From Homarus americanus (lineage: Eukaryota; Arthropoda; Malacostraca; Decapoda; Nephropidae), in assembly GCF_018991925.1 (NCBI RefSeq), contig NW_024742338.1, positions 4,623,594-4,687,593 of the forward strand: DNA of 64,000 nt, in the 5' to 3' direction. The translations under genes and the position numbers were made by a program. The notes under the pieces were generated by a model that saw only the letters and a program-made list of their open reading frames with translations, searched no databases and was not told the DNA's origin. Shown here piece by piece: positions 21,720-32,460 of the stretch (position 1 is its first letter; every line of letters begins with the position of its first letter).

Positions 21720-23228
21720 TTAAAACTTATTAAAACCAACATAATAGCATTGTTGTGAACTCTTGGAACAACCTGGCAGAGAGTGTTGTGACGGCACTGA
21801 GTGTGGGCTATTTCAAGACCTGACTTTACGAGTCTGTAGTATAAGCTAGGTAGTTGCAGGCACTCTAATGTCTCTGGGTAACTGAGGTGCTGCATAGCAG
21901 GCACCAATCTGGTGGCCCTCCTTTGGACATTTATAAACAATTGACAGTTTCTAGCATATCTCGAGGACCAGACAGGGTGACAGTACTCCAGATGGGGAAG
22001 CACCTCACTCTTGAAGATCGTGACGAGGGACGGACCATCCAGATCTCTGAACGACCAACTCATAAGACCTACTAGTTTCTTTGCATAATTCACCTTCTCA
22101 CAATGGCCCAAGAACTTAAATCCATTGTCGACATTCACACCTAGGTCCTTTTCACATTTGGTCTCAATTAATGCAGTCTCTTCGTCCTGTTCGGACATGT
22201 GATACACCTCCTTACTGTTGGTGTGACCCAGGTGCATCCTTTTGCACTTCGTGAGATTGAATCTATCAGCCATTTCTTCGACCATTCTTGAAGCGCATAG
22301 AGATCTTTCTGCAGTTCTTAATTTCCCTAAATAATTTGGTGTCGTCTGCAAACATTTGTATGGGGGAGTGTACAGCTTCTGAGATGTCATTTATGAAACA
22401 AATAACAACGGGCCCAATACACTGCCCTGTGGTACCCGCTTGTCAGCAGATGCACATGATGATTTCATACCATTATCACCACACACTGCTTGCGGTCATG
22501 AAGAAAGTGTCCAATCCACAGTAGGACATTTCCTCATATCCCGTACCCTTCCAGTTTAATTCTCAGCCTTTCATGGGGCACGCTGTCAAAAGCCTTGGCA
22601 AAATCTAAGGACAGTATACATTGTCGATGTTACCGCCTTGTTCAAGAATTTGAGTCCAAACATCGAGGACCTTGAGTAATTGTGGTTATTATTTGGTTTA
22701 GCACATCTTATTTTAAGCAATTTCTACCTCATTTATACATTTTTCAACCCTTGAAGCCTCTTGGAAACGTGTTTCTTAAAGAAAAATCGCACAAATGAGG
22801 AATGCCTAAGAAATTAGATCAATAAATCTCCACGCGCCATTTCTTGTCCCACCAAGAGCTGTCTGGAGCCGTGAGGCTTGTCACACTGCGCAGGGGTTAG
22901 GTGAGGTTAGGGTAAAGCAGGTTAATTTTGTCAAAGTTTGGGGTCTAGATGTTTAGTTTCTGATGTATTTGGATGCATTTTGTTCAGATCCCATCTTCGT
23001 TTTTCATGGAAAATGCCAATTTTTAATCAAGGACTTGCACCTTTCTATCAAAAACAATGCATTTCCCATGAAAACGAAGGTCAGCTTTGAACAAAGCACA
23101 TCATAAATCCAACATCTCATGAAAAAATTTGAGTGAGTGCTGAAACGAATAATTACCTTGATTGCATTAAACAGGAGCGTCCCGGCATAAAACCGTGTAG
23201 GCAGTCCTTTGCAAGGTCGTGTTGTAGA
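21720..23228 (-). pseudogene. CR1-like LINE reverse transcriptase fragment, interrupted
   Basis: The minus strand encodes a degraded non-LTR RT C-terminal part (NLTKCKRMHLGH, EKDLGVNVDNG, EVLPHLEYCHPVWSSRYARN, NVQRRATRLVPAM). It parallels the better copy at 23852-25471. The homology breaks near 22684 and resumes at 23172-23228, so about 490 bp of unrelated sequence has been inserted. Several frameshifts and stops make it inactive. Confidence 0.8.
22685..23171. other. Unclassified ~490-bp insertion inside a CR1 copy
   Basis: The CR1 homology is continuous on both sides and absent here. The insert contains GTTAGGTGAGGTTAGGG but has no clear terminal repeats or frame. Class unknown. Confidence 0.5.
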
Positions 23229-23851
23229 TATACGCGAGTTATGATATAGGTTAGGTTAGGTTTTGTGGTAAATTTGCAGTTTTAGCCCCAACTACTGTTC
23301 GACCATTAATTTTTGTGTCTCCCTTGGTATTTGGTCGATTCATTCGAATTTGACCTTCATTTCCGCCACAAATGAGTGGTTACTGAGTTGTCACCCCTCT
23401 CCCCCATAAAATTTTTCTAACCAAGTACAGTACAGGGTAAGACTGCAATAATACCGGTTTAGTTAGGTTAGCACATGATTTAAGCCATTTTAATATTTTT
23501 CCACAGCATAAGACAGTTTTCCCTAATAAAATAGCGAAAACTGGGTATTCTAAACTCATTTTCAATGAAAACAGAGGACGGCCATGTTCCGAATACAGCA
23601 ATAAATTCCAACTCCCGTTCTCTGTAGAGTATTCGACCTCACCGGTTGAGAGGACTAGTTAATGGTCGTCCGTATAATCTTTAATTTGGTTCCAGCTCCA
23701 GTGTTTGTAACCAACACACCAAGCACACAAGTACAACGGAGGGGAAGAAGTTCGAGTGATTAAAACTACCGCCTGAAGGAACAACTCCTACCTGTGGATT
23801 CTTAGTGGAAGCGGGAAGGAGGATGATTCCGGGCGTCGGGTACTCAGAACT

Positions 23852-25471
23852 TATCTTTTACTTTACTTTTATCTTCTTCGCCACTGATCGGCTTGTTAGC
23901 CGCTTGGGCGATCGGTCACGTCTCTGTCACGCACTGTTGGCAAGTACTGGGCATGCACCGGCTCCTGAATGTACCTGAACCCGCTCCAGTGTTGGTCAAG
24001 TCTTCTCTTGAAAGAGCTCACACTCGGTGCCGTCACAACACTCTCTGGTAGATTGTTCCAAGAGTTTACAACCCTCACTCCGAAAAAGTTTGCCCTCACG
24101 GTTTTCTGGACTTGCGGCTTCTTCAATCTTGAGCTGTGACCCCTTGTGGGGCGAGCGTCCGCCAGCTCCAAGTAAGGACACTCAACTGAGTAGTGCCCCC
24201 TGAGATGCTTATACACCTCAACTAGGTTCCCCCTTGCCCGTCTGTAGTATAAGCTAGGCAAGTTCAGGCGCTCCAATCTCTCAGGGTAGCTGAGGTGCCG
24301 AAGTGCAGGCACCAGTCTGGTGGCCCTCCTTTGAATATTTTCAACCAACTGACAGTCCCTAGCATATCTCGTGGACCAGATGGGGTGACAGTACTCCAGA
24401 TGGGGAAGCACTTCACTCCTGAAGATCGTTACGAGGGACGGACCGTCTAGATATCTGAACGACCTTCTTATAAGACCCAATAATTTATTTGCCTGATTTA
24501 CCTTCTTCTCACAATGGCCCGAGAACTTCAGCTCATTGTCAACATACACACCTAGGTCCTTCTCACACACAGTCTCAACTAGTGCATTTTCTTCATCCCG
24601 TTGGGACATATGATACGCCTCCTTACCGTTGGTACGCCCCAGGTGCATCCTCTTACACTTCGTGACATTGAATCTCAGCAGCCATTTCTTCGACCATTCC
24701 TGGAGCCCACAGAGGTCCTTCTGCAGCTCTTCACAGTCCGCTTGGTTCTTAATTTCCCGAAATAACTTGCCATCATCGGCAAACATTTGTATGGAGGAGT
24801 GTACAACGTCAGGCATGTCATTTATGAAACAAACAAACAACAGCGGGCCCAATACACTGCCCTGTGGTACCCCACTTGTTACAGGTACAGATGACGATTT
24901 CGTGCCATTAATCACCACACACTGCTTGCGGTCATGTAGAAAGTCTTCTATCCACGCTAGGACATTTCCCCGAATTCCATACCCTCCCAGTTTGATTTTC
25001 AGCCTTTTGTGGTGTACACTGTCGAAAGCCTTGGCAAAATCTAAGTAAATATTGTCGATATTACCACCCCGTTCCAGAATATGGGTCCAAATATCCAATA
25101 CCTTGAGCAATTGTGTTAAGCAAGAGCGCCCCGGCATAAAACCGTGTTGGCAATCTTTTACAAGGTTGCTTCGTAGTAGATGTTCCATCGCGGCATCTCT
25201 GATAATACTCTCAAGTACTTTACATATTATGCTGGTCAGACTCACCGGTCTATAGTTGTTCGTGGAGTGACTATCGCCCTTCTTGAAGATAGGACTCACA
25301 TAAGCCACTTTCCATTCACTGGGGACCATTTGTTCATCCAGGCATTTACAAAACAGGATCTTCAGGGGATCTGCAAGCTCGTTGCACAGCTCTCTTAGCA
25401 CTCTAGGATGCACCATGTCAGGTCCGGGACTCTTATGGACCTTTAGCCTGGACAGTTTATTTCTAATACCC
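23852..25471 (-). pseudogene. CR1-like LINE ORF2, reverse transcriptase, 3' portion
   Basis: The minus strand has an open frame of about 520 codons with RT motifs in order: KVHKSPGPD, NNYRPVSLTS, CQHGFMPGRSC, YLDFAKAFDSV, TSGVPQGSVLGPLLF, and the catalytic box MFADDGK (usually FADDTK). A thumb and C-terminal tail follow (EVLPHLEYCHPIW, RRATRLVP). The 3' end is the AGAGGATAAAAGTAAA-type tail seen in many fragments here. The 5' part of the same copy lies at 30798-31222 beyond a Gypsy insertion. As a disrupted copy it is not functional. Confidence 0.9.
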
Positions 25472-25974
25472 TGTAGGGGTATCGAGATATTAATGTTGTC
25501 TAGCACTCAGGATGGAAGGAAACTCTAAGGTGGTTTTCTTGTATAATATAAGTTATATTATAGACAGTCTGGTGCTGGAGGTGTTGCTTGTTCAGGAAGA
25601 TGGGCAGAATGAGAGTTGGTTGGTGAGGAAGCTCAGAGAAGGACAGCTGGTGGGTCGCCATGCTCGCTGGCGGGAGCGAGGACCGCCAGGCAGGCGAGGA
25701 GAAGCGAAGGGAGCCAGGCAGCGGCAGAGGAGGAGGTGTTGCTTGTTCAAGAAAATGGTCAGAATGAATCTCAATGGAGAGACAGAGCTTATATACCAGC
25801 AGCAGCTATGAGTCATGTTGGGAAAACCCGAGAAGTCGCCGGTGAATAGTTTCGTTGCTAAGATACGGTAACATCTGGGGACAGCTCTCGCTTGGTTGCT
25901 AGGCAACGGCACGTTGGAATGTGATAGCAGGTGGTGGCGGTGCTATGCAGTTTGTAGGGGAGACGTCCACTACA
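25472..25974 (-). repeat. 3' LTR of Gypsy element 1
   Basis: 503 bp, TG...CA ends, about 99% identical to the right LTR. Directly inside it is the polypurine tract GGGAGGGGAGGGGGAGTAT on the minus strand (about 25975-25993). Confidence 0.95.
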
Positions 25975-26074
25975 ATACTCCCCCTCCCCTCCCGGCGCGG
26001 CGGGAGGCTGGATGTTGTCCGGGTTGTGTCCCACACATAACACATACCGGGCAGGTGTATGTACGACTCGACTG

Positions 26075-29000
26075 CTACGTGTAACAACTCCGTCCAGTGA
26101 CACAAAAACCTGTGGGAGAATTAGGAGGAGAAAGAGGGTTTGGGAATAGAGGAGGTTGTACAAGCAATGGTTGTTGTGCTCCTGCTGCTGCAGGGGCTGC
26201 GTCAGGAGGAGAGTCCATGGCAGGAGCAGGTTCTATGATAGAAGGGAGATCTATTACAGGTTCAGGTTCTATGACAGGAGGAGGGTCTATGACAGGAGCA
26301 GGTTCTATGATAGAAGGGAGGTTTATTACAGGTGCAGGTTCTATGACAGGAGCAGGTTGTACATGAGGGTGAAAAGAGGGTGCCCAGAAATGTCGTGGGC
26401 GTGGTGTTGCTGCCGGTGGTAACTGCGGGTAGACTGGTGCAGGCGTAGTTTGTTGATGGTGCTGCTGGGCTGGGGGCCCGACGGGTAAGGCGGCCGGTTT
26501 GACTCGGTCTATGCTGACGGTGTCATGTCTGCCATTCCGGATAATTGTCAGGAACTTTGCTGAACGGGTAACCACCTGGAAGGGTCCATCGTAGGGGCGT
26601 TGTAATGGGTTGCGGTGAGCATCATGCCTGACGAAAACATACTCGGCTGTGAGTAGTGCAGGAGGGATGTGTTCAGGGCGCCGAGTAGGCTGGCGTGGAG
26701 CAGTAGCTCTGAATGCAGAAACTGCTTGTCGTAGCTTTTGGAGTAAGTCGTGACGAACGGCTGGAGTGGTTTGGTTGGGATCAGGAGGGAGTGAGAAATC
26801 CCCGGGTAGCCGAAGGGGCTCGCCTAGTGTCAGATCTGCTGGGCTACAGTCCATATCCTCCTTGTGTGACGCACGGATGCCGAGGAGCACTAAGGGAAGC
26901 GCATCAGTCCAGCTGTAAGGGTCGTGCTGTGCCTTGAGTGCGTCCTTCAGCTGCCGGTGAAAACGCTCTACCATGCCGTTGGCTTGAGGGTGGTATGCTG
27001 TAGTGCATTGTCTAGACGTGCCGAGGAACTGTAGGAGGTGCTGCCAGAGTTGTGACTCAAACTGGACTCCTCGGTCAGTGATTACGGTTGCTGGGGGGCC
27101 AAAACGGGAAACCCAACCGGACATGAAGGCGCGGACAGTAGTCTCTGCTGTAGCGTTGGGCATGGGAATTGCTTCTGTCCACCTGGCGAAACGGTCGATG
27201 CAGGTGAAGATGTAGGTGCTACCGTAGGATGATGGTAGAGGTCCCACGATGTCGAGGTGTACTACTTGAAAACGGCCTTTGGGAATAGGAAAAGCTTGTA
27301 AGGGGGCCCGTATGTGACGATGTATTTTGGAGGACTGGCAGGCCAGGCACTGGGCAGCCCATTTCTTAGTATCAGACTTGATGCCGGGCCAGACGACACG
27401 TTGCGTGAGGAGGCGCTGGGAGGCCCGCACACCCGGGTGGCTGAGACCATGGATGCGGTCGAAAACAGCGCGGCGGTGGACGTGAGGCACGAACGGTCTA
27501 GGCTGTCCACAGGATACGTCGCACCACAATTTTATCTTTGTGCCAGGAACAGGGAGTTCTTGGAGTATGAGGCCTGAGGGGGATGTCTTGTATGCTGCCA
27601 GGTCTTCGTCTTTCTCTTGAGCCGCGGCTAGCTGCCCATAATCAATGGGTGGAGATGAGGGAAGAATGGTGGATATACAACGAGAGAGGGCGTCGGCGAT
27701 CTCGTTGTGGCTGCCTTTAATGTGTTGGATGTCGCTGGAGAACTCCGAGATGTAAGCCAAGTGGCGCAGGACACGAGGTGTATGTGACTGGGAAGCTGAA
27801 GCGAAGGCGTGGACCAGGGGCTTGTGATCAGTGAAGATGGTGAACTGTTGGGCCTCGAGGAAGTGTTGGAAATGTCTGACAGCCAAGTATATGGCCAGGA
27901 GTTCTCGATCAAAAGCGCTGTACTTGAGGTGTGGTGGTTGAAGCCGTTGTGAGACGAAAGCAACGGGCATGAAAATTCCGTTGATCTCCTGCTGTAAGAC
28001 GGCGCCCACTGCAGTAGAAGAAGCGTCTGTTGTGAGAGTGGTCCGGGCGTTAGGTGCGGGGTGGGCCAGGAGGGTGAGGCGTGTGATGTGCTGTTTGATA
28101 GTGGTGAATGCCATAAGTAGCCTCTTGAGTCCACATGAGAGACTTGTGAGACTTCTTTGGGCGTCCCTTGAGAAGGTCGTGTAGGGGGGCTAGGATGGTG
28201 GCAGCTTTGTCAATGAAGCGGTGGTAGAAGTTGACTAAACCCAGGAACTCTCGGAGTTTCTTCGCCGTTTCAGGTTTGGGGAACTCCCTAATTGCGGTTA
28301 TCTTCTGTGGTAGGGGTTGTATGACCGAGGAAATCGATGGCCGAGGTTCCAAAGACGCACTTAGCAGGATGAACTTTCATGTTGTTGTTCTGCAGGCGTT
28401 GGAGAAGGAGTTGTAGGTGGTGGCGGTGCTCGGCAGGCGTCGAAGATGCGACGAGGATGTCGTCAATGTAGACGGTGACAAAATCGAGGTCGCGAAGCAT
28501 ATGGTCCATGAACCTCTGGAAAGTCTGTGCTGCATTGCGTAAGCCAAAACTCATGAAAGTGTACTCGAAGAGTCCGAACGGAGTGGTGATGGCTGTCTTC
28601 TGGGTATCTGCCGGTGCTACTGGGATCTGGTGGAAGGCACGCTCCAAGTCGATCTTCGAGAAGATAGTCTTGCCATGAAGTTTGTGGTGAAAATCCTGGA
28701 CATGCGGAATAGGGTACCTGTCAGGTTTGGTGACGAGATTCAGGGCTCTGTAGTCGCCACACACCCTCCACTCGCCGGGTGTTCGCTTAGGAACCATGTG
28801 AAGAGGCGATGCCCAGGGACTCCTTGAAGGGCGAATGATGCCGTCTTGCAGTAGTTTGTTGAATTCTACTTTGGCTGTGTACAGGAGCTCAGGGCGCAGG
28901 CGGCGAGGGCGTGAAAAAACTGGTGGTCCTTTGGTTTCGATGTGGTGGAAAATTCCCGACGTAGGTGGTGGGGGTAGGGAGACTCGGGGTGAGAAAAGCT

Positions 29001-29478
29001 CCTTGAATTCGTCGAGCAGGGAGGAGAACTCGTTGGAAGGCGCAAGACAGGTGATAGCGTCCGTGTGTCTGGCACGAGAACCCTGGATCTTGCGTGCTGT
29101 AGGCTCATGAATGAGGCATAGATGACTTGGTTTGACGCCGAGCTTGTGGAAGGTGAGGAAGTCGAAACCAAGGATGGGTTGAGACACGTCTGCTATCACG
29201 AATAACCAACGCAGAGTCTTGGGCAGACCGAGGTCTAAGGCGAGGGTGCGTACGCCGTAGGAGGCGATAGAGGTACCGTTGGCAGCGAACAGGTCATACG
29301 AGGGTTGCTTTGACTTGTCTCGTAGTGAGGGAGGGATGAGGCTGACCGATGAACCGGTGTCGATGAGGAACTTCTTGCCGGAGGTGCGGTCGGTGACACG
29401 CAGTAATGAGACGCCTGGAGGGACGGAGGCTGAGGCGTCTACCAGCCTCCGGTGTTGCCGTTTCCCGAATAGGTGCAA
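26075..29478 (-). pseudogene. pol: Gypsy element 1 pol (PR-RT-RH-IN), two frame breaks
   Basis: Minus strand. Frame 1 (29478-28288): aspartic protease [16 protein letters not shown], then RT with [33 protein letters not shown] and the catalytic [12 protein letters not shown] break near 28290-28330 shifts the frame, and the short segment FREFLGLVNFYHRF-like follows. A second break near 28110-28130 leads into RNase H (TDASSTAVGAVL, FDRELLAIYLAVRHF, FTDHKPL). Next come the integrase H-H-C-C finger (HPGVRASQ, CLACQ), the D-D-E core (HLDIVGP, VITDRGVQF, NGMVERFHR) and a GPY/F-type end (YDGPFQVV). The C-terminal tail repeats Pro-rich APVIEP/APVIDP units. The breaks make this copy inactive. Confidence 0.93.
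29409..29466 (-). promoter_or_regulatory. Predicted -1 ribosomal frameshift signal (GGGAAAC + H-type pseudoknot) at gag-pol
   Basis: Minus strand, gag codons TCG GGA AAC give the slippery heptamer G-GGA-AAC (29466-29460) in the required phase; the -1 frame is the pol frame. After an 8-nt spacer, CGGAGGCTG (29451-29443) pairs perfectly with CAGCCTCCG (29432-29424). AGACGCCT in the loop (29440-29433) pairs perfectly with AGGCGTCT downstream (29416-29409). The connecting loops are 2 and 7 nt. The layout is that of classical retroviral and coronaviral frameshift pseudoknots. The pairing is seen in the sequence; activity is inferred. Confidence 0.85.
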
Positions 29479-30290
29479 TAGGGCTCACAGTTTCGAGCAT
29501 AGCGGCCGAAAGTCTGGTGATACCAGCAGAGGGTAAATTTGTTGTGCTGGGGGTTGGCTGCTGTGTGTCGGAACTTGTAGGGCGTAGTGTGTGAGTCAGG
29601 AACCGGCGCAGCAGCGGGTATGGAGGAGCAGAACTGCTCAATGGTGTCCATCCTGCGGTTCAAAATTTGCAACAGGTCCTTGATGTCTTGTGAGGTATTG
29701 CTCGGCTGAGGGGTGTTGACCCGGCTTACAAGTTCGATGGTAGGTACTGGTGTGACCGTGGCGGCAAGGGGTGCAGCAGCGCACTCGTTAAAAATTCTAT
29801 CTGCCGCGGTTGCATATAGTTCCGGTGTCGTAGAGTAATCTACTGCGGACAGGATGTTGCGTACTTCTGTGGGTAGCTTTTGTGCGTGAAGCTGGCGCAG
29901 GATAGAGTCGGGGAGTCTGTCTGTGTGACGGGAGTTCAGCCGACACATCTCCTCCCAGAGACGTCCCGGGGTTGAGTTCCCGAGGGAGGTAGAGGATAGA
30001 TCTTGCAGGAGATTGGGGCTGGTCTGTTGATAACACGTCTTCAAGGCAGCCCGCAGGGTAGCGAATTTGTTGTGATCTGGAGGGTTGGAAATGGTTTGTG
30101 AGACCCGCGTGGCCACTTCCGTGGGTAAGGCACAGAGCAGGGCGCAATACTTTTGCCCGTCGGTCGCTCGTGAACCGGCGAGGGCTGCTTCCACATGGTC
30201 AAGCCAGTCCTCGACGTTGTGGTTGAAAATCGGCAGAGAGATCCGTCCGTCCTCCATCCTGTGTGAGTGCTTATCTCCGGGAGTCACCAT
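29439..30290 (-). CDS. gag: Gypsy element 1 gag
   Basis: A 283-codon frame on the minus strand. It carries a capsid-like central region ([32 protein letters not shown]) and near the C terminus a Cys/His cluster, [18 protein letters not shown], that resembles a retroviral zinc knuckle of changed spacing. The frame is open from the first base after the LTR, so its first codons overlap the primer-binding site. The true start may be the Met 12 codons in. It ends in TAG within the frameshift signal at 29409-29466 and overlaps pol by about 40 nt. Confidence 0.85.
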   Translation of the reverse strand: MVTPGDKHSHRMEDGRISLPIFNHNVEDWLDHVEAALAGSRATDGQKYCALLCALPTEVATRVSQTISNPPDHNKFATLRAALKTCYQQTSPNLLQDLSSTSLGNSTPGRLWEEMCRLNSRHTDRLPDSILRQLHAQKLPTEVRNILSAVDYSTTPELYATAADRIFNECAAAPLAATVTPVPTIELVSRVNTPQPSNTSQDIKDLLQILNRRMDTIEQFCSSIPAAAPVPDSHTTPYKFRHTAANPQHNKFTLCWYHQTFGRYARNCEPYCTYSGNGNTGGW

Positions 30291-30793
30291 TGTAGGGGTA
30301 TCGAGATATTAATGTTGTCTAGCACTCAGGATGGAAGGAAACTCTAAGGTGGTTTTCTTGTATAATATAAGTTATATTATAAACAGTCTGGTGCTGGAGG
30401 TGTTGCTTGTTCAGGAAGATGGGCAGAATGAGAGTTGGTTGGTGAGGAAGCTCAGAGAAGGACAGCTGGTGGGTCGCCATGCTCGCTGGTGGGAGCGAGG
30501 ACCGCCAGGCAGGCGAGGAGAAGCGAAGGGAGCCAGGCAGCGGCAGAGGAGGAGGTGTTGCTTGTTCAAGAAAATGGTCAGAATGAATCTCAATGGAGAG
30601 ATAGAGCTTATATACCAGCAGCAGCTATGAGTCATGTTGGGAAAACCCGAGAAGTCGCCGGTGAATAGTTTCGTTGCTAAGATACGGTAACATCTGGGGA
30701 CAGCTCTCACTTGGTTGCTAGGCAACGGCACGTTGGAATGTGATAGCAGGTGGTGGCGGTGCTACGCAGTTTGTAGGGGAGACGTCCACTACA
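30291..30793 (-). repeat. 5' LTR of Gypsy element 1 (promoter LTR)
   Basis: 503 bp, the partner of 25472-25974. On the minus strand it contains a TATA box (TATATAA, 30608-30614). Directly after it on the minus strand comes ATGGTGACTCCCGGAGAT, whose TGGTGACTCCCGG has the TGG start of a tRNA primer-binding site. Confidence 0.95.
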
Positions 30794-30797
30794 ACCC

Positions 30798-31222
30798 TCT
30801 TCTGTGAACACAATGTGGGTCAGTGCTGTGTCGAACCATCTGTCCTCAAACGCAGGAAGGTTAGTTGCATCCTCTCTTGTGAACACTGAGGAAAAGAAGC
30901 TGTTCAATGCCTCAGCTTTATCCAACTCGCGTTTTCAATTTCGACTTTGCATAGCGGTAAAACGCCTTTGAGTTTGACTTGACCTCGCGTGCAACCAGCC
31001 TCTGGAAGTCCTTTTCAGCCCTCCTACACTCTATCTTTGCTTGGTTTCTGGCTCTTGTATACATCCTCCTGTCTTGCTCATCGTTTGACCCAACCCACGT
31101 CTTGAATTTCTGGGTTTTCTTCTTAATTTTGTCGACCGCCGCATGGTTCATGTGTAGTGATCCCCTCGTATTCGAGAGTAAATATTTATAAAAACTATTC
31201 CTGACTCTATGGAGCGGCATTT
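30798..31222 (-). pseudogene. 5' part of the same CR1 copy
   Basis: The minus strand encodes the region ahead of the RT (a basic helix with RRMYTRARNQAKIECRRAEKDF and KAFYRYAKSKLK, then KAEALNSFFSSVFTRED). The frame is broken near 30920. Across the Gypsy target site (ACCC) the reading frame continues into 25471 without a shift, so this and 23852-25471 were one element. Confidence 0.85.
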
Positions 31223-31774
31223 AACCATTCTTCTTGTATTTTTAGGTGGTTTAATTTGCATTGTCATCATTAATACAATGTATTTGGCCATTAATGTTTT
31301 CTGCCGCTTAAAATTGTCAAATAACCCGTGCTGGGTTCAGGGTTGCCAGATGTACGACAAGCTTCACGCCACCTCACGGCCAAAATTCGGCCAAAACTTT
31401 TTGGACGGGAAGCACAAGGCTATTTTTGCAATTCACACAAAATAAAAGTATCCCCTACAATATCCACCTAAAATGTCGTAATAAAACCAAATTTTCACTT
31501 AGAATTGAGAGCCCAATAATTACATAAACATAATATCTATAATCTACAGTGAAGATCTACCTTAATCTGAAATGGTGGTGGAGCATGATAATGGTGGAGA
31601 ACTTGATGACACTTGGCGTCAGCAAAAACGTCTAGTTCACCATCGTCCCCTGGTTTGTTATATTTTCTACCACTGTCGTTGGACCCTTTCCATTTACTCC
31701 TGGACATTTTGAAAACTAGCACTCGGAATTTCAGAAAGTAACTCAGATGGCTTTGTAAGCTCTGAAGCTTAACC

Positions 31775-32147
31775 TGTTGTGGATTCTTCCCCTACAAACG
31801 CCGTGCATCGCTGACTGGCCGACCCCCCGCGTATCCCTCGTGGTCAAGGTCAGGTAACTAGCGACGCCCGCCGAACAAAGCGGGGGCCTACCATCAAGCC
31901 ACGCCTACCCCCGCTATATAAGACCACACCTGGCCGTGACCTGCCCCTTCTTATAGCTACAGCCGCAGCAAGCAACACCTCCTCTGAGCACCCTCACCAA
32001 CCAGCTCTCCCTACTCACGCTGCCTCCTCCCAGCACCGGCCACCAAGCTGCACTGTACATCCAATATAACATGTATACAGAGAGCACATTGTGAGTTTCC
32101 TTTCTCCAACCCATCCTGAGTGTGAACCAAATATCACGTACCCCACA
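31775..32147 (+). mobile_element. Solo LTR of a related Gypsy family
   Basis: 373 bp, starting TGTTGTGGATTC and ending TACCCCACA, flanked by AACC on both sides (31771-31774 and 32148-32151). It contains CTATATAAG (about 31914), a TATA box. Its 3' part resembles the LTR at 51973-52439. No internal region remains, as expected after LTR-LTR recombination. Confidence 0.8.
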
Positions 32148-32460
32148 AACCCATATGCTGGACACGTTCAGCCTGAACAACTCAAACATGAGAACTAACA
32201 ACTAAGGTAGTAACTAAAAACATTGTAGTGGACGTCTCCCCTACAACTGCTTACAACTGCGTAGCCACGCCACCACCTGTTACCGTCTTCCCTAGCAACC
32301 AAGCGTATCCGCATTCCAATGCCCGCCGTATCTTAGCAACCGAGCCAAAAGGCCGGCGACTTCTCGGGTTTTCCCAACATGACTCATAGAGGACTGGCGG
32401 CTGCTGCTGGGTATATAAGCTCTGTCTCTCCCTTGAGATTCAGTCTGACCAATCTTCTTG

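Larger units (their letters stand above)
25472..30793 (-). mobile_element. Ty3/Gypsy LTR retrotransposon 1, nearly full length
   Basis: A 5322-bp element in minus orientation. The 503-bp LTRs (25472-25974 and 30291-30793) begin TGTAGGGG and end CCACTACA, and differ at five positions, all transitions. A 4-bp duplication, ACCC, flanks it (25468-25471 and 30794-30797). The order is 5' LTR (right), gag, protease, RT, RNase H, integrase with GPY/F, polypurine tract, 3' LTR (left). Low LTR divergence means a recent insertion, but pol carries two frame breaks. It sits inside a CR1 copy. Confidence 0.95.

Noticed and set aside
24629..25255. Plus-strand frames of 139 and 67 codons
   Set aside because: They are antisense to the CR1 reverse transcriptase.
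26097..26422. Plus-strand frames rich in Gly/Ser or Arg/Tyr repeats
   Set aside because: They are the antisense of the Pro-rich repeat tail of Gypsy pol.
31537..31722. Possible transposase N terminus (MSRSKWKGSNDSG)
   Set aside because: It is only 61 codons, with no conserved motif that can be named and no continuation found.
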